A stretch of DNA of 57,153 bases from JBKECY01 sp047975025. Lineage in GTDB: Bacteria; Bacillota; Clostridia; Lachnospirales; Lachnospiraceae. The position numbers and the translations under genes were made by a program. Location: contig JBKECY010000013.1 in NCBI GenBank assembly GCA_047975025.1, forward strand, positions 1-57,153, in the 5' to 3' direction. This document shows positions 16,744-25,434 of the stretch, one piece after another (the first letter of the stretch is position 1; each line of letters starts with the position of its first letter). The notes beneath the pieces were generated by a model. It worked only from the letters and a program-made list of their open reading frames with translations, made no database searches and was not told the origin of the DNA.

Positions 16744-16760
16744 AACCGAAACGTTTCGGG
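16744..16760. promoter_or_regulatory. LacI-type operator site 3 (FGGY kinase operon)
   Basis: AACCGAAACGTTTCGGG with GAAACGTTTC at 16748-16757; the palindrome extends to CCGAAACGTTTCGG. A TATATT -10-like element at 16732-16737 lies directly upstream but its -35 is weak. Confidence 0.8.
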
Positions 16761-16776
16761 AAAAGAGGTGGAGCGT

Positions 16777-18309
16777 ATGAGCAGTAAGAAATATGTAATG
16801 GGGATAGATATCGGAACCAGTGCCTGTAAGGTGGCGGTGTTCGATTCCTATGGACAGGTAGCGGCGAATGCAACTGGCGAGTATCCTGTGTTTTATCCTA
16901 AGCCCGGATATGCAGAGCAGAATCCGGAGGACTGGTGGGAAGCCGCCTGCGGTGCTATTCGCAAAATGCTTGCTGCTTCCGGGATTGCCCCCGGCTCGAT
17001 TGCAGGCATCGGAATTGACGGGCAGAGCTGGTCTGCAATCCCTATCGACCGCAATGGTAAAGTGCTCCTCAATACGCCGATCTGGATGGATACCAGAGCC
17101 GCATCAATCTGTGAGCGCCTTAACAAGGAAATTGGGGAAGATGCGATTTTTGAAGTATCGGGGAATCCGCTGCAGCCATCTTACAGTACAGCCAAAATTC
17201 TCTGGTATCAGGAGAACTATCCCGAACTGTACAAAGACATTGCCTATGTGCTGCAATCCAACAGCTTTATCGGATATCGGCTTACCGGTACGGTGTCACA
17301 GGATGTATCGCAGGGCTATGGACTGCACTGCTTCAATATGCGTACGGGAACGTGGGATGAACGTATGGGAAAAGCACTTGGAATCCCGCGTCATTTTCTC
17401 CCGGACATCTATCCTTCTTCGCAGGTCATTGGTACAGTGACAGCTGAGGCAGCCGCACAAAGCGGGCTTATGCAGGGAACACCGGTCGTGGCCGGTGGTC
17501 TGGATGCAGCCTGCGGTACGCTTGGCGCCGGTGTAATCCATGACGGTGAGACACAGGAGCAAGGGGGGCAGGCAGGGGGTATGAGTATCTGTACGACGAC
17601 TTATCTGGCAGATCCTAAGCTGATCTTAAGTGCGCATGTAGTACCGAACGCCTGGCTCTTACAGGGCGGGACGACTGGTGGCGGCGGAGTCATGCGGTGG
17701 CTTGAGCAGCAGCTGGGTGATTTTGAACGTGCGGAAGGTAAGCGCCTGAACAAAAGCAGTCTGGAACTCTTTAATGAGCTGGCAGCCGCGGTACCGCCGG
17801 GCAGTGACGGCATGGTATTTCTCCCTTATATGGCGGGAGAGCGCTCGCCGCTTTGGGACCCGAATGCAAAAGGTGTGTACTATGGGCTGGATTTCCGCAA
17901 GACCAAGGGACATTTTATTCGTTCCGCAATGGAAGGTGTCGCTTTTTCGCTGCAGCATAACCTAAAGACAGCAGAAAAAGCAGGGGCAAATGTATCAGTG
18001 CTGCGTGCCATGGGCGGAGCGGCGAATTCACTCTTGTGGACACAGATTAAAGCGGATGTGACAGGAAGAAAGATTGTAGTACCAGCGTCCGATACCGCAA
18101 CAACGTGGGGAGCCGCCATTTTGGCCGGCGTTGGCGTGGGACTGTTCCGGGATTTTGAAGAAGCGGTGGATCAAAGCATTGCCATCAAAAGAGAGCATCT
18201 GCCGCAGGCTGAGAACCGCGCGGTGTATGACAGGAATTATGAAGTTTATAAAACGCTGTATGAACAATTAAAAGATGTCATGAAAGAGACAGGAGGTATG
18301 CAAGAATGA
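16777..18309 (+). CDS. FGGY family carbohydrate kinase (xylulokinase-like)
   Basis: 510 residues from the ATG at 16777 (GAGGTGG just upstream; a GTG at 16768 is less likely). It transfers phosphate from ATP to a ketose or polyol. The actin-like fold is evident: GIDIGTSACKVAVFD phosphate-1 loop, GIDGQSW near residue 82, WMDTRA, VAGGLDAACGTLGAG phosphate-2 loop, the FGGY-signature region around MAGERSPLWDPNAKG and AMGGAANSLLWTQIKADVTG adenosine site. The closest named type is xylulose kinase, but neighbours (GatD, GatY, GatZ) suggest a tagatose/galactitol-like substrate. Its stop overlaps gatD in ATGA. Operator site 3 lies upstream. Confidence 0.87.
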   Translation: MSSKKYVMGIDIGTSACKVAVFDSYGQVAANATGEYPVFYPKPGYAEQNPEDWWEAACGAIRKMLAASGIAPGSIAGIGIDGQSWSAIPIDRNGKVLLNTPIWMDTRAASICERLNKEIGEDAIFEVSGNPLQPSYSTAKILWYQENYPELYKDIAYVLQSNSFIGYRLTGTVSQDVSQGYGLHCFNMRTGTWDERMGKALGIPRHFLPDIYPSSQVIGTVTAEAAAQSGLMQGTPVVAGGLDAACGTLGAGVIHDGETQEQGGQAGGMSICTTTYLADPKLILSAHVVPNAWLLQGGTTGGGGVMRWLEQQLGDFERAEGKRLNKSSLELFNELAAAVPPGSDGMVFLPYMAGERSPLWDPNAKGVYYGLDFRKTKGHFIRSAMEGVAFSLQHNLKTAEKAGANVSVLRAMGGAANSLLWTQIKADVTGRKIVVPASDTATTWGAAILAGVGVGLFRDFEEAVDQSIAIKREHLPQAENRAVYDRNYEVYKTLYEQLKDVMKETGGMQE

Positions 18310-19355
18310 AAGCAGCTGTTGTATGTGCTAATGAAGTGATTGAGTATCAGGAAGTTCCAGAGCCGCAGGTGGATGCCACATCCATTAAGGTCAAGGTCAA
18401 AGCTTCCGGGATCTGCGGCTCAGATATACCGCGTGTACTGCATAACGGAGTCCATTTTTATCCAATCGTACTGGGACATGAATTCTCAGGCGAGGTTGTG
18501 GAAGTAGGCGGAAAGGTTACGAAGATCCGCCCCGGCCAGCGAGTATCCGGAGCACCGCTTCTGCCTTGTATGAAATGTGAAGATTGCCAGAACGGTAATT
18601 TCTCACTTTGCAAGAACTACACGTTCATTGGCTCTAGAATCAATGGAAGCAATGCCGATTATGTGGTTCTGCCTGAAGCCAATGCCGTCGTGTTTGATGA
18701 CAGTATTCCATACGATCAGGGAGCTTTCTTCGAGCCCTCCACAGTAGCGCTTCATGGTATCTTCCAGAATGAATACAAAGGCGGTGCCTATACCGCAGTG
18801 CTAGGCGGCGGTACCATCGGAATGTTTACCATGCAGTGGTGCAAAATCTTCGGTGCCAAAAAAGTAGTTGTATTCGATATCAGCGAAGAGCGTCTGGAAC
18901 TGGCAAAGCGTCTGGGAGCAGATGCGGTTGTGAATACAACCGAGGAAGATTTCATGGCCAAAGCCATGGAAATCACCGGGGGCAGAGGCTATGGTTATGT
19001 ATTTGAGACAGCCGGACAGCCAGCCACTATGCAGATGGCATTCTCTCTGGCAGCCAATAAATCGAATGTATGCTTTATCGGTACACCGCATGTGGACTTA
19101 AGCTTTACACCATCTATGTGGGAGAATATGAACCGAAAAGAGTTCAAGCTCACAGGTTCCTGGATGTCTTACAGTGCACCGTTTCCGGGACGTGAATGGG
19201 AGCTGACAGCCCATTATTTTGCGACGGGACAGCTTAAAATCGACCCTTCGTTCATTTATAAAAAGATTCCTATGGCACAGGCGCAGGAAGCATTCGAGCT
19301 ATTCAAGACTCCGGGGCTGGTACAGGGCAAGATTTTGCTGGTCAACGAAGAATAA
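18306..19355 (+). CDS. gatD: Zinc-dependent MDR dehydrogenase, galactitol-1-phosphate 5-dehydrogenase type
   Basis: 349 residues, medium-chain dehydrogenase/reductase. The catalytic zinc site is Cys37 (GICGSD) with His58-Glu59 (GHEF). The structural zinc is bound by Cys88, Cys91, Cys94 and Cys102. The NAD-binding loop is VLGGGTIGMF near 164-173, followed by VVVFDISEERLELAKRLGAD. The sequence resembles GatD, which oxidises galactitol 1-phosphate to tagatose 6-phosphate, though sorbitol or other polyol-phosphate dehydrogenases are close relatives. It starts in ATGA overlap with the kinase, so the two are coupled, which fits phosphorylation followed by oxidation. Confidence 0.85.
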   Translation: MKAAVVCANEVIEYQEVPEPQVDATSIKVKVKASGICGSDIPRVLHNGVHFYPIVLGHEFSGEVVEVGGKVTKIRPGQRVSGAPLLPCMKCEDCQNGNFSLCKNYTFIGSRINGSNADYVVLPEANAVVFDDSIPYDQGAFFEPSTVALHGIFQNEYKGGAYTAVLGGGTIGMFTMQWCKIFGAKKVVVFDISEERLELAKRLGADAVVNTTEEDFMAKAMEITGGRGYGYVFETAGQPATMQMAFSLAANKSNVCFIGTPHVDLSFTPSMWENMNRKEFKLTGSWMSYSAPFPGREWELTAHYFATGQLKIDPSFIYKKIPMAQAQEAFELFKTPGLVQGKILLVNEE

Positions 19356-19405
19356 GATGGAAGTAATGTAATAAAAAATATATTTTAATAAAAGGAGAAA
19401 AGCGT

Positions 19406-20419
19406 ATGACAACATTTATTGATCCAAAAAGCGTACCACAAAGAACTTTTTTTGATGGCACTAAGATGCCGGGCATCGGCATGGGAACCTTCGGTTCTGA
19501 CCGTTTCACCCCGGATGAGGTATCTTCGGCAGTAGCAGGGGCTATCCGCTGTGGCTATCGTCTGTTCGACTGTGCAGCCTGCTATGGCAACGAAGACCAA
19601 ATTGGTGAAGTTTTCAAAAAAGCCTTTGATGAAAAGGTTGTGACCAGAGAAGAACTGACAATTACGACCAAGGTATGGAATGACATGCATGGAGCAGGCG
19701 ATGTACTGCGCTCATGCAAAAAGAGTCTTGAAGACTTACAGCTTGAATACATTGACCTCTTTTTCGTACACTGGCCTTTCCCGAACTATCATGCACCGGG
19801 CGTGGACGGAGACAGCAGAAATCCTGATTCCAAGCCATTTAGTGTGGAAGAATTCATGAGCACATGGAAACAATGTGAAGAGCTTGTCAAGTTGGGACTT
19901 GTGAAATACCTTGGTATGTCCAACATGACCATTCCGAAGCTTGAGGCAGTACTGCCATTATGTGAAATCAAACCGGCTGCTATCGAGATGGAACTTCATC
20001 CCTGCTTCCAGCAGCCAGAGCTGTTTGATTACATTCTGAAGAATGATATCGTTCCGATTGCTTTCTGCCCGATTGGTTCCCCGACGCGTCCAGATCGTGA
20101 TAAAGCAGACGGAGATATCGCTGATATCCAAGTACCTGAAGTTGTAGCTATCGCTAAAGCACACAATGTGCACCCCGCTGTTATCTGCCTGAAATGGGCG
20201 GCACAAAGAGGCCAGACACCGATTCCTTTCTCAATTCACGAGGCGGAATATGTAAGCAACCTAAGATGTGTGACAGAAGATCCGCTGACAGAGGAAGAGA
20301 TGGAAATCTTAAAGGGGGTAGATCGCAACAACCGTCTGATCAAAGGGCAGGTATTCCTGTGGGAAGGTGCTAACGACTGGCATGATCTATGGGATGAGGA
20401 CGGAACCATAACAAAATAG
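19406..20419 (+). CDS. Aldo/keto reductase
   Basis: 337 residues, NAD(P)H-dependent TIM-barrel oxidoreductase of the sugar aldehyde/polyol type. The tetrad is visible: Asp and Tyr in RLFDCAACYGNE, Lys in TITTKVW and His in FFVHWPF. The cofactor-binding end reads QTPIPFSIHEAEYVSNLR, where canonical members have (I/P)IPG(S/T)...NL. It is a little longer than a usual AKR (~280-320), with an insertion after HWPF (YHAPGVDGDSRNPDSK). AAAGGAG precedes the ATG. It sits between gatD and the gatZ-like gene, so reduction of an aldose or ketose to a polyol, or the reverse, is the likely step. Confidence 0.87.
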   Translation: MTTFIDPKSVPQRTFFDGTKMPGIGMGTFGSDRFTPDEVSSAVAGAIRCGYRLFDCAACYGNEDQIGEVFKKAFDEKVVTREELTITTKVWNDMHGAGDVLRSCKKSLEDLQLEYIDLFFVHWPFPNYHAPGVDGDSRNPDSKPFSVEEFMSTWKQCEELVKLGLVKYLGMSNMTIPKLEAVLPLCEIKPAAIEMELHPCFQQPELFDYILKNDIVPIAFCPIGSPTRPDRDKADGDIADIQVPEVVAIAKAHNVHPAVICLKWAAQRGQTPIPFSIHEAEYVSNLRCVTEDPLTEEEMEILKGVDRNNRLIKGQVFLWEGANDWHDLWDEDGTITK

Positions 20420-20439
20420 TTTGAAGAAAGCAGGGTAAG

Positions 20440-21765
20440 ATGAAAGATACAATGCGACAAATGATTAAAAACAGGGCTTGCGGGATTCATTGTGGGATCG
20501 CATCTTATTGTACAGCCAATGGAATCGTTATTGAAGCCATACTTGAGCAGGCAAAGCGCTTTGACGGTGATATTCTGCTGGAAGCGACAGCGAACCAGGT
20601 CAATCAGTTCGGTGGCTATACAGGCATGCTCCCGGCCGACTACCGGGATTTCGTCTATAAAATTGCTGACCGGGTGGACTTCCCCAGAGAGCGTATTATT
20701 CTCGGCGGGGACCATTTAGGTCCGCTGACCTGGGTCAAGGAATCGGAAGAATCTGCAATGGATAAAGCGGTTACGCTGGTACAATTGTTTGTAAAAGCCG
20801 GTTATAAGAAGATTCATCTGGATACCAGCATGAAGCTTGCTGATGATGCGCTGGACCAGCCTCTTGCAGATCAGGTCATCGCCAGAAGAGGCGTGCGTCT
20901 GTATCTGGCTTGTGAAGAAGCCTATCAACAGCTGCGCAAGGAGAACCCTGAGGAGCAGCGGCCGGCCTATATTATCGGAAGTGAAGTGCCGATTCCGGGC
21001 GGTGCACAAGAAGAGGAAGAGTCGCTGACAGTCACGAGTCCCGAGGCGGCTACCCGCACGATTCAGATCTATCAGGAAGAGTTTACGAAAGCCGGTCTTG
21101 AGGATGCATTTTCCAACATCATTGGACTTGTGGTACAGCCGGGTGTTGAATTCGCTGATGCGGATATTTTCCACTATGACCGGGTGGCAGCAAGTGAACT
21201 GTGCACGAGCATGAAGCAGTATCCGTCCATGGTACTGGAAGGCCATTCTACGGACTACCAGTCACCGCTTCATTTAAAAGAAATGGTGGAAGATGGCATT
21301 GCAATCTTAAAAGTAGGACCGGCATTGACATTCGCGCTTAGAGAAGCCTTGTTCTCTCTTAGTGCGATTGAACAAGAGCTGCTTCCGCAGGAGAAGCGAG
21401 CCAACTTTATCGAAGTACTTGAACAGGAGATGCTGGCAAATCCGGGAAACTGGGAGAAGTATTACCATGGTACAACGGAGGAGCTGGCGATTAAGAGGAA
21501 ATATAGTTTCTCCGATCGCTGCCGCTACTATTTTGCACAAAAGCCTGTGGAGGATGCGATTGAGAAATTATTCGGGAACTTAGACAGTGTGAATATTCCC
21601 ATGAGTATGCTGTATCAATACATGCCACTACAGTATGCCAGAGTGCGTGACGGCAAACTGAAGTTAAAGGCAGCTGATCTGGCTAAGGATAAGGTGGTTG
21701 ATCTTGTAGAGGATTATAATTATGCGGTAAAATATCACTATACTACCGCAACAGCCTGCATCTGA
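20440..21765 (+). CDS. gatZ: D-tagatose-bisphosphate aldolase, class II, non-catalytic subunit (GatZ/KbaZ)
   Basis: 441 residues of the GatZ/KbaZ family, read from KNRACGIHCGIASYCTANGIVIEAIL, EATANQVNQFGGYTGM, GGDHLGPLTW, HLDTSMKLADD, GHSTDYQ and KVGPALTFALREALF. Family members lack aldolase activity alone and are needed for full activity and stability of GatY/KbaY. The partner is most likely the class II aldolase at 14775, seven kilobases upstream but under the same operator type. It is the last gene of the unit and is followed by a strong terminator. Some relatives have been proposed to be sugar-phosphate kinases, which would matter for this pathway. Confidence 0.88.
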   Translation: MKDTMRQMIKNRACGIHCGIASYCTANGIVIEAILEQAKRFDGDILLEATANQVNQFGGYTGMLPADYRDFVYKIADRVDFPRERIILGGDHLGPLTWVKESEESAMDKAVTLVQLFVKAGYKKIHLDTSMKLADDALDQPLADQVIARRGVRLYLACEEAYQQLRKENPEEQRPAYIIGSEVPIPGGAQEEEESLTVTSPEAATRTIQIYQEEFTKAGLEDAFSNIIGLVVQPGVEFADADIFHYDRVAASELCTSMKQYPSMVLEGHSTDYQSPLHLKEMVEDGIAILKVGPALTFALREALFSLSAIEQELLPQEKRANFIEVLEQEMLANPGNWEKYYHGTTEELAIKRKYSFSDRCRYYFAQKPVEDAIEKLFGNLDSVNIPMSMLYQYMPLQYARVRDGKLKLKAADLAKDKVVDLVEDYNYAVKYHYTTATACI

Positions 21766-21800
21766 AGCCAATCTGATGTATAGACATAAAACAGCAGGAG

Positions 21801-21847
21801 AAAAGACAAACCATGATGTCTGCTATGGACATCTGGCTTGTCTTTTT
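21801..21847 (+). terminator. Terminator closing the catabolic operon
   Basis: A long hairpin with AAGACAA / TTGTCTT outer arms and GATGTC / GACATC inner arms, ending in CTTTTTC. It separates the operator-controlled unit from the two-component genes. Confidence 0.8.
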
Positions 21848-21969
21848 CGCTACGTGCGCAGACAGAAAATGCAGCATTGTTACTTTGCTTCTGGTAAAAC
21901 AAGGGTAAATGTGATAAATTAGGACGTAAAGAAAATGCAGTAACGTTGAGATGCATTGAAGGAGACATG

Positions 21970-23553
21970 ATGTATACACTTTTAGTAGTAGATGATGAAG
22001 CACTCATAAGAGAAGCCATAACATCCATTATTGACTGGGAATCCTTGGGATTTACAACGATTTTTCAGGCAGAAGATGGTCTTGAGGCACTGGAGATCTG
22101 CCGCAGTGACAAGATCGATCTGGTATTGACGGATATTGTTATGCCCTTTATGGATGGGATGGAACTGACACGCGTCCTGCATGATGAATTTCCGCAGATC
22201 CATATTGTCATTCTGACAGGCCATGAGGAATTCGAATATGCAAAAGAAGCAATCGACATGAGCGTGAAAAACTACATACTAAAGCCGGTCGGTGCCAAGA
22301 CTTTGTACAGCAAAATGGAGGCCATCTGTAAGGAATTCCGTATCAAGGCAACAAAAGAAGAATATTTAAGCAAAATGCGAACCCAGGTGCGTCAGAGCAT
22401 TCCCGTACTGAGGGAAAAATTTCTGTATTCGCTGGTCTGTTCGCAATACAACAAGATGCCGAACATTGAGCAGCGGATACAGTCACTGGAAATACCGCTG
22501 CATTCAACCAAATATCTGATCGGTGTTGTGGATACGGATATTTCGCAGGCAGACCTGGACATGGAACTGTACTTTTTTACACTGCAAAATATTACGAATG
22601 ATACCGTCGGACGACAGCACTGTATCTTCGATAATAATGAGCAGATCATCATCATATTTAATCTCGATTTCTACGAAGACGATGCGCATGATATTGCACT
22701 AAAGACACTTGATGTGCTGATCAAAGCGATACAGTCTGTTATGAAAATTCAGGTAACCTGCGCCGTAGGAAGTGAAGTCGATTCCTATGAAGATTTGTAT
22801 TATTCTTATATTGAGGCGAATCAGGCGCTGGATTTTAGATATTCGCTTGGAGAAAATAAGGTCTACGATATAGCGGATCTGGATTACCTGGATCATTCCT
22901 TTTTCTACCCATACGAAGATATTAAGCAGGTGGTTTATCAGATCAAAACAGGCAATATGCAGCAGATTCGAGAGGCAGTGGAACATCTCTCCGGTGTCCT
23001 TGTAGACAGAAAAAATCTCTCCAAGGTGAATATTAAGATGGTATTTATGGAGCTGTTAAATTCCATCCTGAAAGAGTTTTCTGCTGTTAAAAATGGCAAA
23101 GATGATATATGGAAAGCAGGGAGCAGCATTTATACAAGTCTGGATCAGGATGACTCCCTGCATAAGGTGAAAGAGCGTATTATTGAATTTGCCATACAGG
23201 TCGCTGAAATGCTGAGCAAGGTTCAGATTAACAGCGGACAGGTGACGGTGGATAAAGTGAAAAAATTCGTGGATGCCAATTATTCTCTGGAGGAATGTTC
23301 ACTATCCATGGCGGCGGACAATGCAGGGGTCAGTGCAGGGTATTTGAGTGCGCTGTTTAAGAAGCTTGTAGGTGTCAAATTTATCGAATATCTGACCAAT
23401 GTACGTATGGAACAGGCCAGGCTGCTGCTAAAGACCACAGATTTAAAGCATTACGAAGTGGCGTATGAAGTAGGCTATGCGAATCCGCATTACTTTAGTG
23501 TGGCATTTAAAAAGCATGTCGGAGTATCACCGTCGGAGTTCAAAACGTTATAG
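21970..23553 (+). CDS. Response regulator with AraC-type output (YesN family)
   Basis: 527 residues from the second of two adjacent ATGs, five bases after GGAG. Residues 3-120 are a receiver domain with acidic VVDDEA near residue 8, phospho-acceptor Asp55 (LTDIVMPFMDG) and Lys in ILKPV. A long middle region (~130-420) of YesN-type regulators follows. The last ~100 residues hold the paired AraC helix-turn-helix (SLSMAADNAGVSAGYLSALFKK, HYEVAYEVGYANPHYFSVAFKKHVGVSPSEFK). It is paired with the histidine kinase 27 bases downstream and probably activates the ABC transporter genes that follow in response to an extracellular sugar. Confidence 0.92.
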   Translation: MYTLLVVDDEALIREAITSIIDWESLGFTTIFQAEDGLEALEICRSDKIDLVLTDIVMPFMDGMELTRVLHDEFPQIHIVILTGHEEFEYAKEAIDMSVKNYILKPVGAKTLYSKMEAICKEFRIKATKEEYLSKMRTQVRQSIPVLREKFLYSLVCSQYNKMPNIEQRIQSLEIPLHSTKYLIGVVDTDISQADLDMELYFFTLQNITNDTVGRQHCIFDNNEQIIIIFNLDFYEDDAHDIALKTLDVLIKAIQSVMKIQVTCAVGSEVDSYEDLYYSYIEANQALDFRYSLGENKVYDIADLDYLDHSFFYPYEDIKQVVYQIKTGNMQQIREAVEHLSGVLVDRKNLSKVNIKMVFMELLNSILKEFSAVKNGKDDIWKAGSSIYTSLDQDDSLHKVKERIIEFAIQVAEMLSKVQINSGQVTVDKVKKFVDANYSLEECSLSMAADNAGVSAGYLSALFKKLVGVKFIEYLTNVRMEQARLLLKTTDLKHYEVAYEVGYANPHYFSVAFKKHVGVSPSEFKTL

Positions 23554-23580
23554 CTGCCGGAAGTTCAGGGAGGATAAAAA

Positions 23581-25434
23581 GTGAAACAGCATCCCACACA
23601 CAGGAAAGATTCCCGTAAAAGCTATAAGTATATGGGAATCAAGAATAGAACATTTATCTGGATTTTGATTTTGGTATTAGCTGCAATCGCAGTATTTAGC
23701 GGTGCGTTCATTGTAATCTCCAGTACCCGGGCCAGAACGAACAGTATCGAGACATCGAAAAGAATTATAGAGAATTCAATTACGCATCTGGATACGTACT
23801 GTGATGAAATCTCTTCCATCGGCAACGAGACGAATTACAATTACTACCTCCAGAATTATTTGCTGGGCTTAAGCGAGGATGAGCAGTACCAGGTGGGCTC
23901 GGACAAACGCTCCAGCATACAGAATTACGAGATGAGTACGAAACTGTTCAGCTACGTCATGAATAACCGGACAGACGTTTCGTCAATTGTTGTCGTGGGC
24001 AAGAAAAAGGTGCTGCTGTACAAAGGCATTTACACCTATCGCCCACTGGTCTCGGATTTCAGCCAGTACGAGTGGTATAAGGATGCTGTTGAGAATCCGA
24101 CTGAAATCTGTGTGACAGGGCCGCAGGTACTTGATTTTATTACGGGCAGCCCCGAGGGAATCACGTTTAGTCAGGCAATCAGCAATTCCGAGGGCGAAGA
24201 CTCCTTGGGGGTCGTCCTGATCAATATTAACTTAAATGAAATTGTCCAGATTACGGTTTCAGCTGCATCCGGCAGCGATGGTACTTTGTGCGTACTGAAC
24301 CAAGAGGGTGTGCCGATTCATATGGAAGGCAGTGCGGCACAGTTCTCCGATGAAGAAAAGACACAAATCCAGACATCCTTTGCCAATGCGCCGGATGAGA
24401 TGAACAGTCAGATCGTAACAATTGGAAATGAAACATATCAGGCAGTATCGCAGACTATGGACAAGACGGGGTGGAAAATCGTTATGCTCACCTCGAATGC
24501 CACTATTACGGCGGAGACGTATCAGTCTACCGGCTATATCGTATTCATGGGTGTGGGGGTTCTGCTGCTCATTATCATTATCCTGAGTACGATTTTAAGT
24601 AAAGTCGTAAAACCTATTATCGTCTTGAAAAACCATATGGATCAGGCGGATAAAGGAAATTTCTATACGCATCTTGAAGTGCAGCGAGAAGATGAAACAG
24701 GTGATTTGACGCGCAGCTTTAACCATATGATGGACCGTATTTCTTACCTGATGAGCCAGGTGGTAACGGAACAGGAAGAGAAGAGAAAATACGAACTGCA
24801 GGCGCTGCAGGCACAGATCAATCCTCATTTTCTGTACAATACGCTGGATTCGATTGTCTGGATGGCAGAGATGAAGAGCAGTGCCGTAGTCCCTATGACA
24901 GAAGCCTTGGCGAAGCTGTTTCGGATTTCGCTCAATCGTGGTTCTGAATTTATCACGATTAAGGATGAGTTGAGTCATGTAAAGAATTATCTCATCATTC
25001 AGAGAATGCGCTATGTGGACAAATTCGATTATTATATTCAGGCGACACCGGAGGCATTGCGGTGCAAGACTGTCAAACTGATTTTACAGCCCATTGTGGA
25101 AAACTGTATTTATCATGGTGTGAAGAAGCAGAAGCAAAAAGCGGTAATCTGTATTTTCGCAAGTGTGCAGGAGAATACGCTGGTCATCACAGTGACTGAT
25201 AATGGAATCGGGATGAGTCAGGAAAAATGCGCCTCCATCCTGCTGAAAAATACTGTGGGAGAAAATGTGACTGGCTCAGGCATCGGTGTCAGAAATGTAA
25301 ACGAGCGGATTCAGTTGTATTTCGGCAAAGAATATGGCCTGCACTTTTTGGGAGCCCCCAAGAGCGGAACGGTCGTTACCTACTATCTGCCGGTCTTCCA
25401 CCATGAGTCTGAACTGGCAAAGGAGGTACTATGA
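23581..25434 (+). CDS. Sensor histidine kinase, YesM family
   Basis: 617 residues, GTG start behind GGGAGGA. Transmembrane helices lie at ~25-47 and ~318-340, with an extracellular dCache-like sensor between them. A HAMP linker (KVVKPIIVLKNHMDQADKGNF) follows, then the His_kinase motif QINPHFLYNTLDS with phosphorylated His416, and an HATPase domain (PIVENCIYHGVKK, VTDNGIGMS, GSGIGVRNVNERI). It phosphorylates the YesN-type regulator encoded upstream. The end overlaps the following binding protein in ATGA, so the kinase and the binding protein are made together. That is a hallmark of three-component sugar sensing. Confidence 0.92.
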   Translation: MKQHPTHRKDSRKSYKYMGIKNRTFIWILILVLAAIAVFSGAFIVISSTRARTNSIETSKRIIENSITHLDTYCDEISSIGNETNYNYYLQNYLLGLSEDEQYQVGSDKRSSIQNYEMSTKLFSYVMNNRTDVSSIVVVGKKKVLLYKGIYTYRPLVSDFSQYEWYKDAVENPTEICVTGPQVLDFITGSPEGITFSQAISNSEGEDSLGVVLININLNEIVQITVSAASGSDGTLCVLNQEGVPIHMEGSAAQFSDEEKTQIQTSFANAPDEMNSQIVTIGNETYQAVSQTMDKTGWKIVMLTSNATITAETYQSTGYIVFMGVGVLLLIIIILSTILSKVVKPIIVLKNHMDQADKGNFYTHLEVQREDETGDLTRSFNHMMDRISYLMSQVVTEQEEKRKYELQALQAQINPHFLYNTLDSIVWMAEMKSSAVVPMTEALAKLFRISLNRGSEFITIKDELSHVKNYLIIQRMRYVDKFDYYIQATPEALRCKTVKLILQPIVENCIYHGVKKQKQKAVICIFASVQENTLVITVTDNGIGMSQEKCASILLKNTVGENVTGSGIGVRNVNERIQLYFGKEYGLHFLGAPKSGTVVTYYLPVFHHESELAKEVL

